Of a DNA stretch of 64,000 nt, positions 1 through 8,082 are shown piece after piece. A model generated the notes under the pieces. That model was not told the DNA's origin, did not search any database, and saw nothing but the letters and a program-made list of their open reading frames with translations. This DNA comes from Bacteroidota bacterium. GTDB lineage: Bacteria > Bacteroidota > Ignavibacteria > Tepidaquicellales > Tepidaquicellaceae. The position numbers and the translations under genes are program-made. Location of the stretch: the NCBI GenBank assembly GCA_018266845.1, contig JAFDZO010000011.1, positions 62,001-126,000 of the forward strand, written 5' to 3'. Within the stretch, counting starts at the first letter, position 1. Every line of letters starts with the position of its first letter.

Positions 1-291
1 ATAGATAAAGTTCAAATATTAGTTTATTCTCAATTAGATGGCTACACTTTTAGTTTGCTCCCATCAACAAGAAAACAAATTAAAAAAGAATTTCCTAATG
101 CATTCCCAGCTAGTAATTTAAATATTTCATTTGATGATTATAATGATTTTAGAGTAAACAAAGGTAACTTAGAAGATCATATATACCCAATTATATTAGG
201 TGTATCTGAGCAAGATTTAAAAACAAAATTTAAAGAAATAATCTTCATAGATCCGCGCACTAATAAAACCTTACATAAAGTTAAAAATTGA
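1..291 (+). CDS. Hypothetical protein, 5' end cut by window edge
   Basis: The reading frame is open from the first base, so the gene starts outside the window; the TTG at 55 is probably internal. The visible 96 residues are rich in Lys, Asp and Ile and have no signal peptide or membrane segment. I do not recognise the family. Its TGA stop overlaps the TTG start of the nuclease-like gene that follows, so the two are probably translationally coupled. It may be a partner or specificity component for that nuclease, but this is only inferred from position. Confidence 0.6.
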   Translation: MDKVQILVYSQLDGYTFSLLPSTRKQIKKEFPNAFPASNLNISFDDYNDFRVNKGNLEDHIYPIILGVSEQDLKTKFKEIIFIDPRTNKTLHKVKN

Positions 292-755
292 ATCACCTTT
301 ATTTTGGAAAAGCAGGTCACCTTTTTGTAATGTCCGAGTTTTTATTGAGAGGATGGAATGTAGCTATTCCCGAAGTAGATATTGGCGACGATATTTTTGT
401 TGTAAAAGATGACCAAGGAATTTTAAAAAAAGTACAGGTAAAGTCTTCTACTTTAAAATCTTATGGAAATGCTGTGAAGGCTGTTATCAATATTAAAAAA
501 TCGCAAATTACCGCGACTAGTCAAGTATACTTTATCTTTCCTATTCGAAAGAATAATAAGTGGTTACCTCCTTTTATAATTCAAGGGCTGGACTTATACG
601 AAATTATAAAAGATAATAACCGTAGATTTTTTTCAACCACTACTGAATCTGTAACATTAAATTTAATGTTTAAGCATAACAAATTCTATCTTTATAAGCA
701 AAATTTCTCAAGATACAAGGAGAATTATAGAGATTTCCCCATTTTAACTCATTAA
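288..755 (+). CDS. PD-(D/E)XK-like nuclease family protein
   Basis: A 155-residue cytoplasmic protein. The N-terminal half resembles small PD-(D/E)XK proteins of the DUF4365/PDDEXK_5 kind: a helix with Glu17 (SEFLLRGW), then Asp34/Asp35 in IGDDIFVV, then Gln50-Val-Lys52 in VQVKSS, which fits the core acidic residue and QxK half of the motif. The C-terminal part is basic and aromatic and unassigned. The TTG start overlaps the stop of the preceding fragment. The 3' end faces arginase with only 12 bases between. Such folds occur in restriction, repair and intron-associated nucleases; the role here is unknown. Confidence 0.6.
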   Translation: MNHLYFGKAGHLFVMSEFLLRGWNVAIPEVDIGDDIFVVKDDQGILKKVQVKSSTLKSYGNAVKAVINIKKSQITATSQVYFIFPIRKNNKWLPPFIIQGLDLYEIIKDNNRRFFSTTTESVTLNLMFKHNKFYLYKQNFSRYKENYRDFPILTH

Positions 756-767
756 AGTTACTTACCC

Positions 768-1712
768 TTAATCCCACAACGTATTCTTACCCAAAGACGA
801 GGCAATAAGCTCCGTTGCAAGCTCCGCTGTTTTATTCCTATGGTCTAAAATCGGATTTACTTCAAGTACTTCAAGCGAGTTCATGCTTCCGCTTGATGCA
901 ATGGTTTCCATGATAAGCTGCGATTCACGATAGGTGAGTCCGCCCGGAACCGGTGTTCCGACACCCTCTGCATAATCAGGGTCAATGCCGTCCATATCGA
1001 AGCTGATATGAATATGGTCAACACGCGATTTAAAATCTTCGAGAACTTTTGTAAGTATATTATGAATACCAAGCTTATCTACATCAGTCATAGTATAAAC
1101 CGTCATCCCCAGCTTTTTAATTGTTTCAGCTTCCAATGCATCAACATCTCTTATACCAATCATTGCAACATTTTCAACCTTTATCTTCGGCTTAAATCCG
1201 CCGATACCGACTAATCTTTTATGACCTAATCCCAATGCAACAGCTAACGGCATTCCGTGAATATTGCCAGAAGGAGTAGTTTCGGGAGTGTTCATATCAG
1301 GGTGAGCATCTATCCAGATTACGCCGAGAGTTTTATTTCTCTTTTTGCAATATGAGGCTATCCCTGCAATACTTCCTATGGCTGTGGCATGGTCGCCGCC
1401 TAAAATAAGAGGGAAGTATTTTTTATTCATAATACCCTCAACTTTGCGGGCAAGAACTTTTGATGTTTTTACAATTTCCGATAAATATTTTAGTTTCGGG
1501 TCGCGGATTCTTTGAGTTTCCGAAATCTCGACATCAATATCTCCATAATCGGTTACTTTATAACCTAAGTCTTCAAGTTTTTTCTCAAGCCCGGCATATC
1601 TTAGGGCAGAAGGTCCCATATCTACTCCTCGTCTATCCGCGCCTAAATCCATAGGAAACCCTATCATTCCGATATTTCTGTTTATCTTTTTATTTCTTTT
1701 CTGGTTAATCAT
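768..1712 (-). CDS. rocF: Arginase (ureohydrolase family)
   Basis: Hydrolyses L-arginine to ornithine and urea with two Mn ions in the cytoplasm. The 314 residues match the usual family length. Metal ligands are visible in order: His108 in GGDHA, Asp135, His137 and Asp139 in IDAHPDMNTPET, and Asp239/Asp241 in SFDMDGIDP. DYAEGVGTPVPGG and LEVLEVNP are further arginase signatures and favour it over agmatinase or formiminoglutamase. The ATG start follows an AT-rich leader. Upstream lies an array of GTAACATT repeats that could be regulatory. The gene appears monocistronic. Confidence 0.93.
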   Translation of the reverse strand: MINQKRNKKINRNIGMIGFPMDLGADRRGVDMGPSALRYAGLEKKLEDLGYKVTDYGDIDVEISETQRIRDPKLKYLSEIVKTSKVLARKVEGIMNKKYFPLILGGDHATAIGSIAGIASYCKKRNKTLGVIWIDAHPDMNTPETTPSGNIHGMPLAVALGLGHKRLVGIGGFKPKIKVENVAMIGIRDVDALEAETIKKLGMTVYTMTDVDKLGIHNILTKVLEDFKSRVDHIHISFDMDGIDPDYAEGVGTPVPGGLTYRESQLIMETIASSGSMNSLEVLEVNPILDHRNKTAELATELIASSLGKNTLWD

Positions 1713-1810
1713 AAAATTAGAATTTTGTAAATATAAAAAAACAACGGCGCAAATTTGAGTGAGAAAATCATCCTAACTTCAGATTTCAAAAGTCAAATTT
1801 CAGATTTAAA

Positions 1811-1959
1811 GTAACATTATTGTAACATTCTGCAGCCTGTTTTAGTTGTCTAAAAAGTAACATTATTGTAACATTTCTATTTTTTGTATCAAAATTGACG
1901 GATTTTTGACGGGTTTTATACGGCAAACATTTTTTAAATAGTAACATTATTGTAACATT
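1811..1959. repeat. Array of three GTAACATT direct-repeat pairs
   Basis: The 19-mer GTAACATTATTGTAACATT occurs exactly at 1811-1829, 1857-1875 and 1941-1959. Within each, the octamer GTAACATT is repeated with an 11-base period, about one DNA turn, as expected of a tandem binding site for a dimeric regulator. The array lies 99-247 bases upstream of the arginase start. The same 19-mer occurs three times at 59031-59215, upstream of the oppC start. Confidence 0.85.
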
Positions 1960-2215
1960 TTTATTAACAGGGTAACTCTTTATATAATAGACAAAAGGTA
2001 CTGCTAAATTTCCTTATATTTATATACCAAAAAGAAGTCGCCTGTTCAAATTACAAAATCTTTTCCTCTCTTCAAAACACTTTCTGCCTATTAGTACTAA
2101 TAGGCAGATTTTTATTAAACGTGAAACTTTTTCGGAGGAAATAATTATTATTGCTTACCTTATAACGCAATAAAAATTCTTGCCGTGCGGAGAAAATAAT
2201 CATCTCACTACACGA

Positions 2216-2397
2216 CAAAAAATTTTTATAACATGTAAATATGTATTTAACCGCAAAGAACGTAAAATATGACAGCAAAGTTCGCAAAGATTTTAGAAAC
2301 GGACTCAAAATATGATTTCTCAACTCGAAATTGTTCAGCCAAAACAGACATTAAAGCGCAGTTAGTTTTATGTTTGAGATATTTAGGAAAAATATTT
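2216..2397. repeat. Dispersed 182-base repeat, copy 1
   Basis: By eye this aligns almost gaplessly with 59464-59646 in the same orientation, with roughly one mismatch per 8-10 bases. It contains the words ACCGCAAAGAACG and AGTTCGCAAAGA, typical of CGCAAAG-rich intergenic repeats. No reading frame is conserved between the copies, so a noncoding element is more likely than a gene. Confidence 0.85.
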
Positions 2398-2404
2398 GAA
2401 GGTT

Positions 2405-2433
2405 CTCCGTCCCAAACCCCGTTTGGGACGGAG
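2405..2433. repeat. Perfect 13-bp GC hairpin (CTCCGTCCCAAAC)
   Basis: CTCCGTCCCAAAC and its exact complement are separated by CCC. A near-identical hairpin sits at 56161-56189. No T-tract follows, so it is not an intrinsic terminator and looks like a dispersed REP-like palindrome. Confidence 0.75.
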
Positions 2434-2638
2434 AGTGCCCGTAAAACTTCGTTTTGCAACGAAGCAGAGCTTCATAAAATATATTCCTTGCGAAGCAGGA
2501 GCTTTGCAAGGAGAAATGCGGACTTTTACACAGCCTCTTTAGGATAGGGTTACAAAATTCTTTGTTGCGTGATAAGAATAATCATTAGTGATTATTATTT
2601 ACATTAATTTTAAAGTTATTTTTGTTAAAATTACAGCG

Positions 2639-3085
2639 GTGAACACTGAAAATTTTAAGCATAAAATTCAGTTAAGAGTAAGAACTTATGAAGTGGACTC
2701 TCAGGGTATAGTCCACAACGCAGTTTACCTTCAATATCTTGAAACTGCGAGAATTGAATACAGAAGAAACCTAGGATACAGAATTTTACCTACAGGGATT
2801 TTTAACGACGGACTGAAGGTAGTTGTAGTAAATAATACAATCAATTATAAAGGTTTCGCTTTTCTGGATGAATTGCTTAATGTTTATACCAGAATAGAAT
2901 GGATAAAAAATTCAAGCTTCTGTTTTGAACAGTTAATTGAAAGTGATAATACGAAAAATATAATCTGCGAAGCTAAAGGTATCTTAGTAAACATCCACCC
3001 CACGGAAAACACACCAATAATTCTGGCTGATAATTTTATTAACGACATAAAAAAATTTGAACCGCAATTAAAACTAATTAAATGA
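2639..3085 (+). CDS. Acyl-CoA thioesterase, 4HBT hotdog family (YbgC/FadM-like)
   Basis: Hotdog-fold thioesterase likely to hydrolyse acyl- or hydroxybenzoyl-CoA thioesters. From the chosen GTG start it has 148 residues, the usual family length. The active-site region reads YEVDSQGIVHNAVYLQYLE, with Asp20, His26, Asn27 and Tyr30 in the expected YbgC-type pattern, followed by ARIEYRRNLGY. An upstream GTG at 2588 would add 17 Ile/Val-rich residues not seen in the family, so 2639 is preferred. Its TGA overlaps the ATG of the next gene (ATGA), which indicates coupling. The substrate cannot be told from sequence. Confidence 0.82.
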   Translation: MNTENFKHKIQLRVRTYEVDSQGIVHNAVYLQYLETARIEYRRNLGYRILPTGIFNDGLKVVVVNNTINYKGFAFLDELLNVYTRIEWIKNSSFCFEQLIESDNTKNIICEAKGILVNIHPTENTPIILADNFINDIKKFEPQLKLIK

Positions 3086-4575
3086 ACTTTCCAAAAAGGA
3101 ATTTCAGAATTTCTTTCATTATTGTATTCACCATTATTAATGCAATAATTTTTTATTCGTGCAAACAGGATTTTGTAACATCTGTTTCGACAGGATTTCC
3201 TGATGATATTAACACTCTTTTTAATTCCACATATTCTTCGACAAGCAATACATGCACAGGCTCATCGTGCCACAATTCAGACTCGAAAGCGGGAGGCTTT
3301 GACCTGACGGACTGGCAGAGCGCGATGAACGGCTCAAACAACGGAACAATGATTATTCCTTATAACGGCTTTTGGTCGCACCTGACTTCTGTTATAAATA
3401 ATGATACAAATCTTTCTCCGGTTTCGACAATTTTACCAGACCTGCACAAAATGCCCTCGGACAAAGTAAACCAGATTATAACATGGATAAATAACGGAGC
3501 GAAAAATAAAGACGGACAGGTCGCAAATCAGGACTTTACTAAAAAAGGATTTATTACTAATCAGGCAGCGGATTTAGTTTCAGTTATCAATACGGATAAT
3601 AATACAGTTACGCGGATGATTTCAGTCGGCGGGCGCTCTTCGCAGCTTGATGCTCCGCATTACATAGCTGTTGACCCGCAGCAAAAATATTTTTATGTCA
3701 GCCTTATACAGGAAGGCTATGTTGAAAAGTATGATATAAGCACCAGCACGCTTGCCGGAAGAATAGCAGTGGGCTTAAACCCCGCCCACATTGTAGTTTC
3801 GCCCGATAATAATTTTATTTATGTAACAAACTTTGATGCTTCAGGAGTTGAAAAACGCACAAAAAAAATCAGCGTCGCAGGCACAATGTCAATAGTTGAT
3901 ACTGCGTCAGCTTTACAAATGACTGCGCCTCATGGAATGGCAATATCGTCAAGCGGTGAGTTTATCTATGTTACCAGCCAGATAGGGGAATATATTTTCA
4001 AGATTAGAGCATCGGATATGGAAGTTGAGCTTTCTGCTCCAATCGCTTCAGATGTTCCTCCTAACGGTAACGGGACTGCAAAATACAGACCGTATCAGTG
4101 TGTACTCTCTCCCGACGGCTCAAAATTATATGTTACTTGTGTCGGAGTATCGGGAAACACGGGAAAGGATTATGTAAGAGTTTATGATGCTGCAACATTA
4201 CTTCCCGATGCAGTTACGCCGGCTATTCAGGTAGGGGATAATCCTTTGCTTATGAAGATTTCAAGGAACAATCAGTATTTGTTTGTTTGCAATAAAAATG
4301 ACAGCTCCGTATCAGTAATTAATCTTTCCACTAACACTCAACAGACAAGAATAACCGGAGTGGGTATTCAACCGCACGGAGTAGATTTTTCTTCAGACGG
4401 GCGCTATGCGTATATTGCATGTGAAACACAAGCCGGTCAGGACGGACATCACCCTACGGTAGGAAGTTACAAAATCGGCGTTACAAGAATTATTAATATG
4501 GCAGATTTTACTCTTAACTCACGAAAACTTGAGATGGGTTCATTTCCTGCGGGAATAGTGTGCATTCCATATTAA
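3082..4575 (+). CDS. Lipoprotein with heme-c motif and YVTN-type beta-propeller
   Basis: A 497-residue exported lipoprotein: hydrophobic N-terminus with lipobox ending at Cys27 (FYSC). A short heme domain carries Cys58-TGSS-Cys63-His64, a CX4CH site rather than the usual CX2CH, with a candidate distal Met in HKMPSDK. From about residue 165 to the end runs a YVTN/NHL-like propeller (DLVSVINTDNNTVTRMISVGG, split here as repeats such as DLVSVINT and FIYVTNFD). Start codon overlaps the thioesterase stop. It probably sits in the outer membrane or periplasm and may transfer electrons; no T9SS tail is present. Function is inferred, not known. Confidence 0.75.
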   Translation: MNFPKRNFRISFIIVFTIINAIIFYSCKQDFVTSVSTGFPDDINTLFNSTYSSTSNTCTGSSCHNSDSKAGGFDLTDWQSAMNGSNNGTMIIPYNGFWSHLTSVINNDTNLSPVSTILPDLHKMPSDKVNQIITWINNGAKNKDGQVANQDFTKKGFITNQAADLVSVINTDNNTVTRMISVGGRSSQLDAPHYIAVDPQQKYFYVSLIQEGYVEKYDISTSTLAGRIAVGLNPAHIVVSPDNNFIYVTNFDASGVEKRTKKISVAGTMSIVDTASALQMTAPHGMAISSSGEFIYVTSQIGEYIFKIRASDMEVELSAPIASDVPPNGNGTAKYRPYQCVLSPDGSKLYVTCVGVSGNTGKDYVRVYDAATLLPDAVTPAIQVGDNPLLMKISRNNQYLFVCNKNDSSVSVINLSTNTQQTRITGVGIQPHGVDFSSDGRYAYIACETQAGQDGHHPTVGSYKIGVTRIINMADFTLNSRKLEMGSFPAGIVCIPY

Positions 4576-4671
4576 AACAGATTTACATAAAAGAAGCAGT
4601 TCTTTATTCAATATTGGATTTTTGTAATTAAATTAATTACTATTGTACTAACTTTAAAAAGCAACCTTTAA

Positions 4672-4680
4672 GGAAGGAGA
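4672..4680 (+). promoter_or_regulatory. Strong purine-rich ribosome binding site before GTG 4688
   Basis: GGAAGGAGA lies 8 bases upstream of the GTG start. This is one of the few clear Shine-Dalgarno-like sites in the window and supports the start of the large secreted protein. Confidence 0.6.
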
Positions 4681-4687
4681 ATCCCTC

Positions 4688-7600
4688 GTGAGAAAAATAA
4701 TACTATTGTTTTCCACGGCGATTTTTGGGTTCATTATTTTTACGGGCCAAAAATCAGATGATAAGCCGCAAAAATGGGCTATAGACCAAAAAGCAATGTG
4801 GCTTTATGATGCAAGTAATACTTATTCTGCGCCTCTCCCTATGGGAAAGGTAGATTACGTCCACCCTGTAACAGAGACAAGAATAATTAACACTCAAAAT
4901 GGGCGCTATGCAGTTTCACCAAATTTGAGAGTTCTACCACGCGTAAACAGTTCACAAACTGAAGTTGTAATTGTTAGAAGTCCGGCAAATCCGTTAGTGA
5001 TGTTCGGCTCTTCAAATGCAATCAGCAACACAGGAAGTTTATTCATTAGTGAAGGTGTTTATGTTACAACTGACGGTGGAAATTCCTGGTTTGGAAGTGA
5101 TACATTGCAGGGTACTCCGGTTGGAAATCACGGAGGAGATCCCGGACCGACAATTGATAAGGACGGCAGAATTCACATGACTCACTTAGGTTATACAACT
5201 TCTGGAATGTTTGCAAATTACTCAACAAATAATGGGATAACATGGTCAGCTAATTTTACAATCGAATCAGGCTCCGTGGATAAAAATTTGGCAGGAACCG
5301 ATGATAACCCATCAAGCCCGTTCTATGGCAGAAGCTATTGCGTTTACACGACCTTTAGCTCACCTTATCCGGCAAGATGCTCATATACATCTAATGGCGG
5401 CGTTTCTTGGTCATCACCTATAACAATGGTTACACCGCAATCCGGCTACATAGCAAGAGGCGAAGATGTTGCAACAGGACCTAACGGGGAAGTATATGCC
5501 TGCTGGTCAAATACTGTTGGCAGCAACCCGGAAGATTTTCTCAGCTTCGCAAAATCAACTGACGGAGGCGTTTCATTTACAGGCGCAAACAACGTTGTTG
5601 ATATGAACGGCTTACTCGTATTTGGAACCGGATTTGCTCCATACGGAATTAGAATGAACAGCTTTCCGAGAATGGCAGTGGATAAAACAGGCGGTCCGAG
5701 AAACGGATGGATTTATATTTGTTCATCACAAAAAAATCTTACACCTGCCGGAACAGATGCTGATATAGTAATGTGGAAATCTACAAACGGCGGAGCTAAC
5801 TGGTCTCCTGCTGTGAGAGTAAATCAAGACCCGCTAAACAACGGAAAACTTCAATTCTATAATGCCATCTGCGTTGACCAAACCGGCGGCATAAATATAG
5901 TTTATTATGATAATAGAAATACCGCCGCTGATTCTTGCGAAGTAATGATGTCCCGCTCTGTTGACGGCGGCAGCACATGGACAGACATCGTTGTCAGCGA
6001 CCACAGATTTAAACCGAAATCTGTTACAATCTCAGGTGTTGCAGCAGGTTACGCCGGAGACTACATTGGCGTAACATCCCAAGGCACAAAAATATGGCCC
6101 TTGTGGATGGACGATGTAACCGGAATGTATAACGCATGGACAGCAGGAGTGCAAATTGCAACTTACCCGCTAAGTCCGTTTAATCTACAGACACCTGCGG
6201 CAGGTTCAAGAATTGTAACTTTCCCCGGCTCGACAACGCCTGTAACTATTACATGGGATACATCAGCAACCGGAGCAGCATATAAATGGATTTTCGGAAA
6301 TCCGACCACTGCAACGCGAAGACTTACTTTAAATGCTACAACAAATTCAATCACAACTACATTAGGCGCGCTTGACGATATACTGGCAGCAGCAGGATTT
6401 ACGAACACTGGGGCTGCAACAGACTCAGCAGTAGGACAATGGGATGTTTGGTCGTTTAAGGTTCCGGGAGCATCAGGCGCAGACTCATTAAAAGCAACAA
6501 ACGGACCACGCGCATTAACATTAAGAAGAGGGCAGGTAAATGTTACTCCATTTGCATTAGTGCAGCCGGCAAACAATACGACACAAATTACCGCTCCAAA
6601 TGATAACTCAAACATCACGATTTCATGGAGAAGCGGCGGACCTGGATTAAAGTATAAATGGCAGTTCAAGAGCGGCGCTTTTGCTTCTCCGGTTACGTTC
6701 AATATTCCATCAAACAATAGCTCTTTTGATACAACTTTAACAATAGTTAATTCAACCTTAGATGGAATGCTGAATGCTCTTGGAGTGCAAAGAGGAGATT
6801 CTATGGTTGGGCAGTGGAGAGTATATGCTTACAGAAGCCCAACAGATTCAACTGCTTCAAGCGAAACGAGAAATTTAACTTTAAGAAGAGTCGGCTCATT
6901 GCCTCTTAATGAAAATTTCTCAGGTACAACTTTCCCGCCGGCTGAATGGGCTTTAACATTCACAGGTACACAATACTGGACAAGGCAGACAGCAAGCGGA
7001 TACGGAGTAGGCTCAGGCTCAGCAAGATATAACATGTGGTCTGCATCAGCAGGCACAGTGCAGTCATTAACAAGTAATGTATTTCCTGCTGTTACCGCTG
7101 GGGCAAATTATCTGCGATTTAACTATTCACACGGATATTATCTCGCATCAGGTGTTTTAGCAGCAGATTCAATCGGCATTTTTACTTCGACTAATGGAGG
7201 TACAACATGGACTTCTTTGATTACTCTCAAGGCAACCCAGACTCCGCAAGTCGGCGTTAACAGCACTTCAAATCTTTCAACAGCGGCTTCGCAAACACAA
7301 TTTACTCCGACCGCTACTCAGTGGGGAACTAAGATATTTGCAATGCCTGTTGGAACAAATCAGGTAAGATTCACGGGATACAGCGTATTCGGTAACGATG
7401 CCTTTATAGATGATATTACGGCAGGCGGACCGACCGGAGTAACGAATCCAATCGGATGGATACCTGAAAAATTTGAGCTGTCACAAAATTATCCTAATCC
7501 TTTCAACCCGGCAACAAAGATAAACTTTGCAGTTCCGAAGCAGTCATTTGTCTCGATAAAAGTATTCGATGTAACAGGCAGAGAAGTAGCGGCTCTTGTA

Positions 7601-7729
7601 AACGATATGAAGACAGCAGGGTATCATTCAGTAGAGTTCAATGCTTCAGCTTTTGCAAGCGGTGTATATTTCTATAAGATTCAGGCAGCTGATTTTGTTG
7701 ATACAAAGAGAATGGTGCTTGTGAAGTAG
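4688..7729 (+). CDS. Secreted BNR/sialidase-like propeller protein with T9SS sorting domain
   Basis: A 1013-residue exported protein. After a signal peptide (about residues 1-20) come at least six Asp-box repeats (for example TDGGNSWF, STDGGVSF, STNGGANW, SVDGGSTW) within a propeller to about residue 490. Next are two related beta-sandwich segments (about 495-740) beginning FNLQTPA and FALVQPA, then a jelly-roll-like domain with INSTANCES of GGTTW and FIDDI, and finally the T9SS type A domain from NYPNPFNPATKI to KRMVLVK. The C-terminal half is paralogous to the 37984-40338 protein while the N-terminal propeller differs. No catalytic residues could be assigned, so adhesion or glycan binding is as likely as hydrolysis. 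Confidence 0.85.
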   Translation: MRKIILLFSTAIFGFIIFTGQKSDDKPQKWAIDQKAMWLYDASNTYSAPLPMGKVDYVHPVTETRIINTQNGRYAVSPNLRVLPRVNSSQTEVVIVRSPANPLVMFGSSNAISNTGSLFISEGVYVTTDGGNSWFGSDTLQGTPVGNHGGDPGPTIDKDGRIHMTHLGYTTSGMFANYSTNNGITWSANFTIESGSVDKNLAGTDDNPSSPFYGRSYCVYTTFSSPYPARCSYTSNGGVSWSSPITMVTPQSGYIARGEDVATGPNGEVYACWSNTVGSNPEDFLSFAKSTDGGVSFTGANNVVDMNGLLVFGTGFAPYGIRMNSFPRMAVDKTGGPRNGWIYICSSQKNLTPAGTDADIVMWKSTNGGANWSPAVRVNQDPLNNGKLQFYNAICVDQTGGINIVYYDNRNTAADSCEVMMSRSVDGGSTWTDIVVSDHRFKPKSVTISGVAAGYAGDYIGVTSQGTKIWPLWMDDVTGMYNAWTAGVQIATYPLSPFNLQTPAAGSRIVTFPGSTTPVTITWDTSATGAAYKWIFGNPTTATRRLTLNATTNSITTTLGALDDILAAAGFTNTGAATDSAVGQWDVWSFKVPGASGADSLKATNGPRALTLRRGQVNVTPFALVQPANNTTQITAPNDNSNITISWRSGGPGLKYKWQFKSGAFASPVTFNIPSNNSSFDTTLTIVNSTLDGMLNALGVQRGDSMVGQWRVYAYRSPTDSTASSETRNLTLRRVGSLPLNENFSGTTFPPAEWALTFTGTQYWTRQTASGYGVGSGSARYNMWSASAGTVQSLTSNVFPAVTAGANYLRFNYSHGYYLASGVLAADSIGIFTSTNGGTTWTSLITLKATQTPQVGVNSTSNLSTAASQTQFTPTATQWGTKIFAMPVGTNQVRFTGYSVFGNDAFIDDITAGGPTGVTNPIGWIPEKFELSQNYPNPFNPATKINFAVPKQSFVSIKVFDVTGREVAALVNDMKTAGYHSVEFNASAFASGVYFYKIQAADFVDTKRMVLVK

Positions 7730-7768
7730 AAAGTAAGAAGTAATAAGTAGTAAGTATAAAGACATTGA

Positions 7769-7805
7769 AGCTCATCTTGGGAAACCGGGATGAGCTTTTT
7801 TGTAT
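7769..7805 (+). terminator. Intrinsic terminator after the 4688 gene
   Basis: GCTCATCTTGG, loop GAAA, CCGGGATGAGC, then TTTTTTG. Two positions pair as G-T wobbles. It lies 40 bases after the T9SS cargo stop. Confidence 0.85.
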
Positions 7806-7891
7806 GTTTTTATAAAATTTTTTAGAAGAATTGATGTTATAATTTCACTTGATTATTTTACATTCGCATTCTATTTTAACCTCACATTTCA

Positions 7892-7910
7892 AATTCTACA
7901 TTGTAGAATT
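7892..7910. promoter_or_regulatory. 19-bp palindrome, possible operator upstream of the Cap15-like gene
   Basis: AATTCTACATTGTAGAATT is a perfect 9-1-9 inverted repeat, 172 bases before the start of the Cap15-like gene, between it and the upstream terminator. The shape fits a dimeric repressor operator. No regulator gene is adjacent, so the role is inferred only. Confidence 0.4.
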
Positions 7911-8082
7911 ACACACCGTGATGGCGAGACGGCAAAGGAAAAAAAATCGTTTTAGTTTTTTTTTTCACTAATATGTATTTTAAGAAATAAACTTTTATGC
8001 TGTCATTATCTTGTGCTTTCTAATATAAACCTTGAATAATTATTTCATTCTTATCTATTAATTTCATCATTGCAATATTTTA

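Larger units (their letters stand above)
1713..2638. repeat. Composite noncoding repeat block, copy 1
   Basis: This gap of over 900 bases has no convincing gene. It holds three copies of GTAACATTATTGTAACATT (1811, 1857, 1941), a small hairpin near 2085-2106 (CTGCCTATTAGT with ACTAATAGGCAG), a 182-base segment at 2216-2397 shared with 59464-59646, a 13-bp GC hairpin at 2405-2433, a further hairpin around 2486-2512 (CCTTGCGAAGC/GCTTTGCAAGG) and an end sequence (TTGCGTGATAAGAAT) resembling one near 59713. The same order of parts recurs at 58985-59735. Short ORFs here look like chance readings of repeats. Confidence 0.8.
7730..8082. other. Intergenic region with degenerate repeats, terminator and palindrome
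   Basis: The first 31 bases after the stop are degenerate AGTAAGAAGTAATAAGTAG repeats. An intrinsic terminator follows at 7769-7805. A 19-bp palindrome lies at 7892-7910, then an AT-rich stretch leads to the Cap15-like gene. No gene is seen. Confidence 0.7.

Noticed and set aside
1811-1959. CRISPR-like array
   Set aside because: Repeats are only 19 bases, spacers are unequal in copy 1 and similar to each other in copy 2, and no cas genes are present.
2269-2547. 92-residue ORF over the repeat block
   Set aside because: It runs through the repeat and two hairpins, and the frame is not kept in the second copy.
6163-6717. Long antisense ORF within the T9SS gene at 4688
   Set aside because: It is a shadow of the plus-strand gene, whose domains and sorting tail are well supported.
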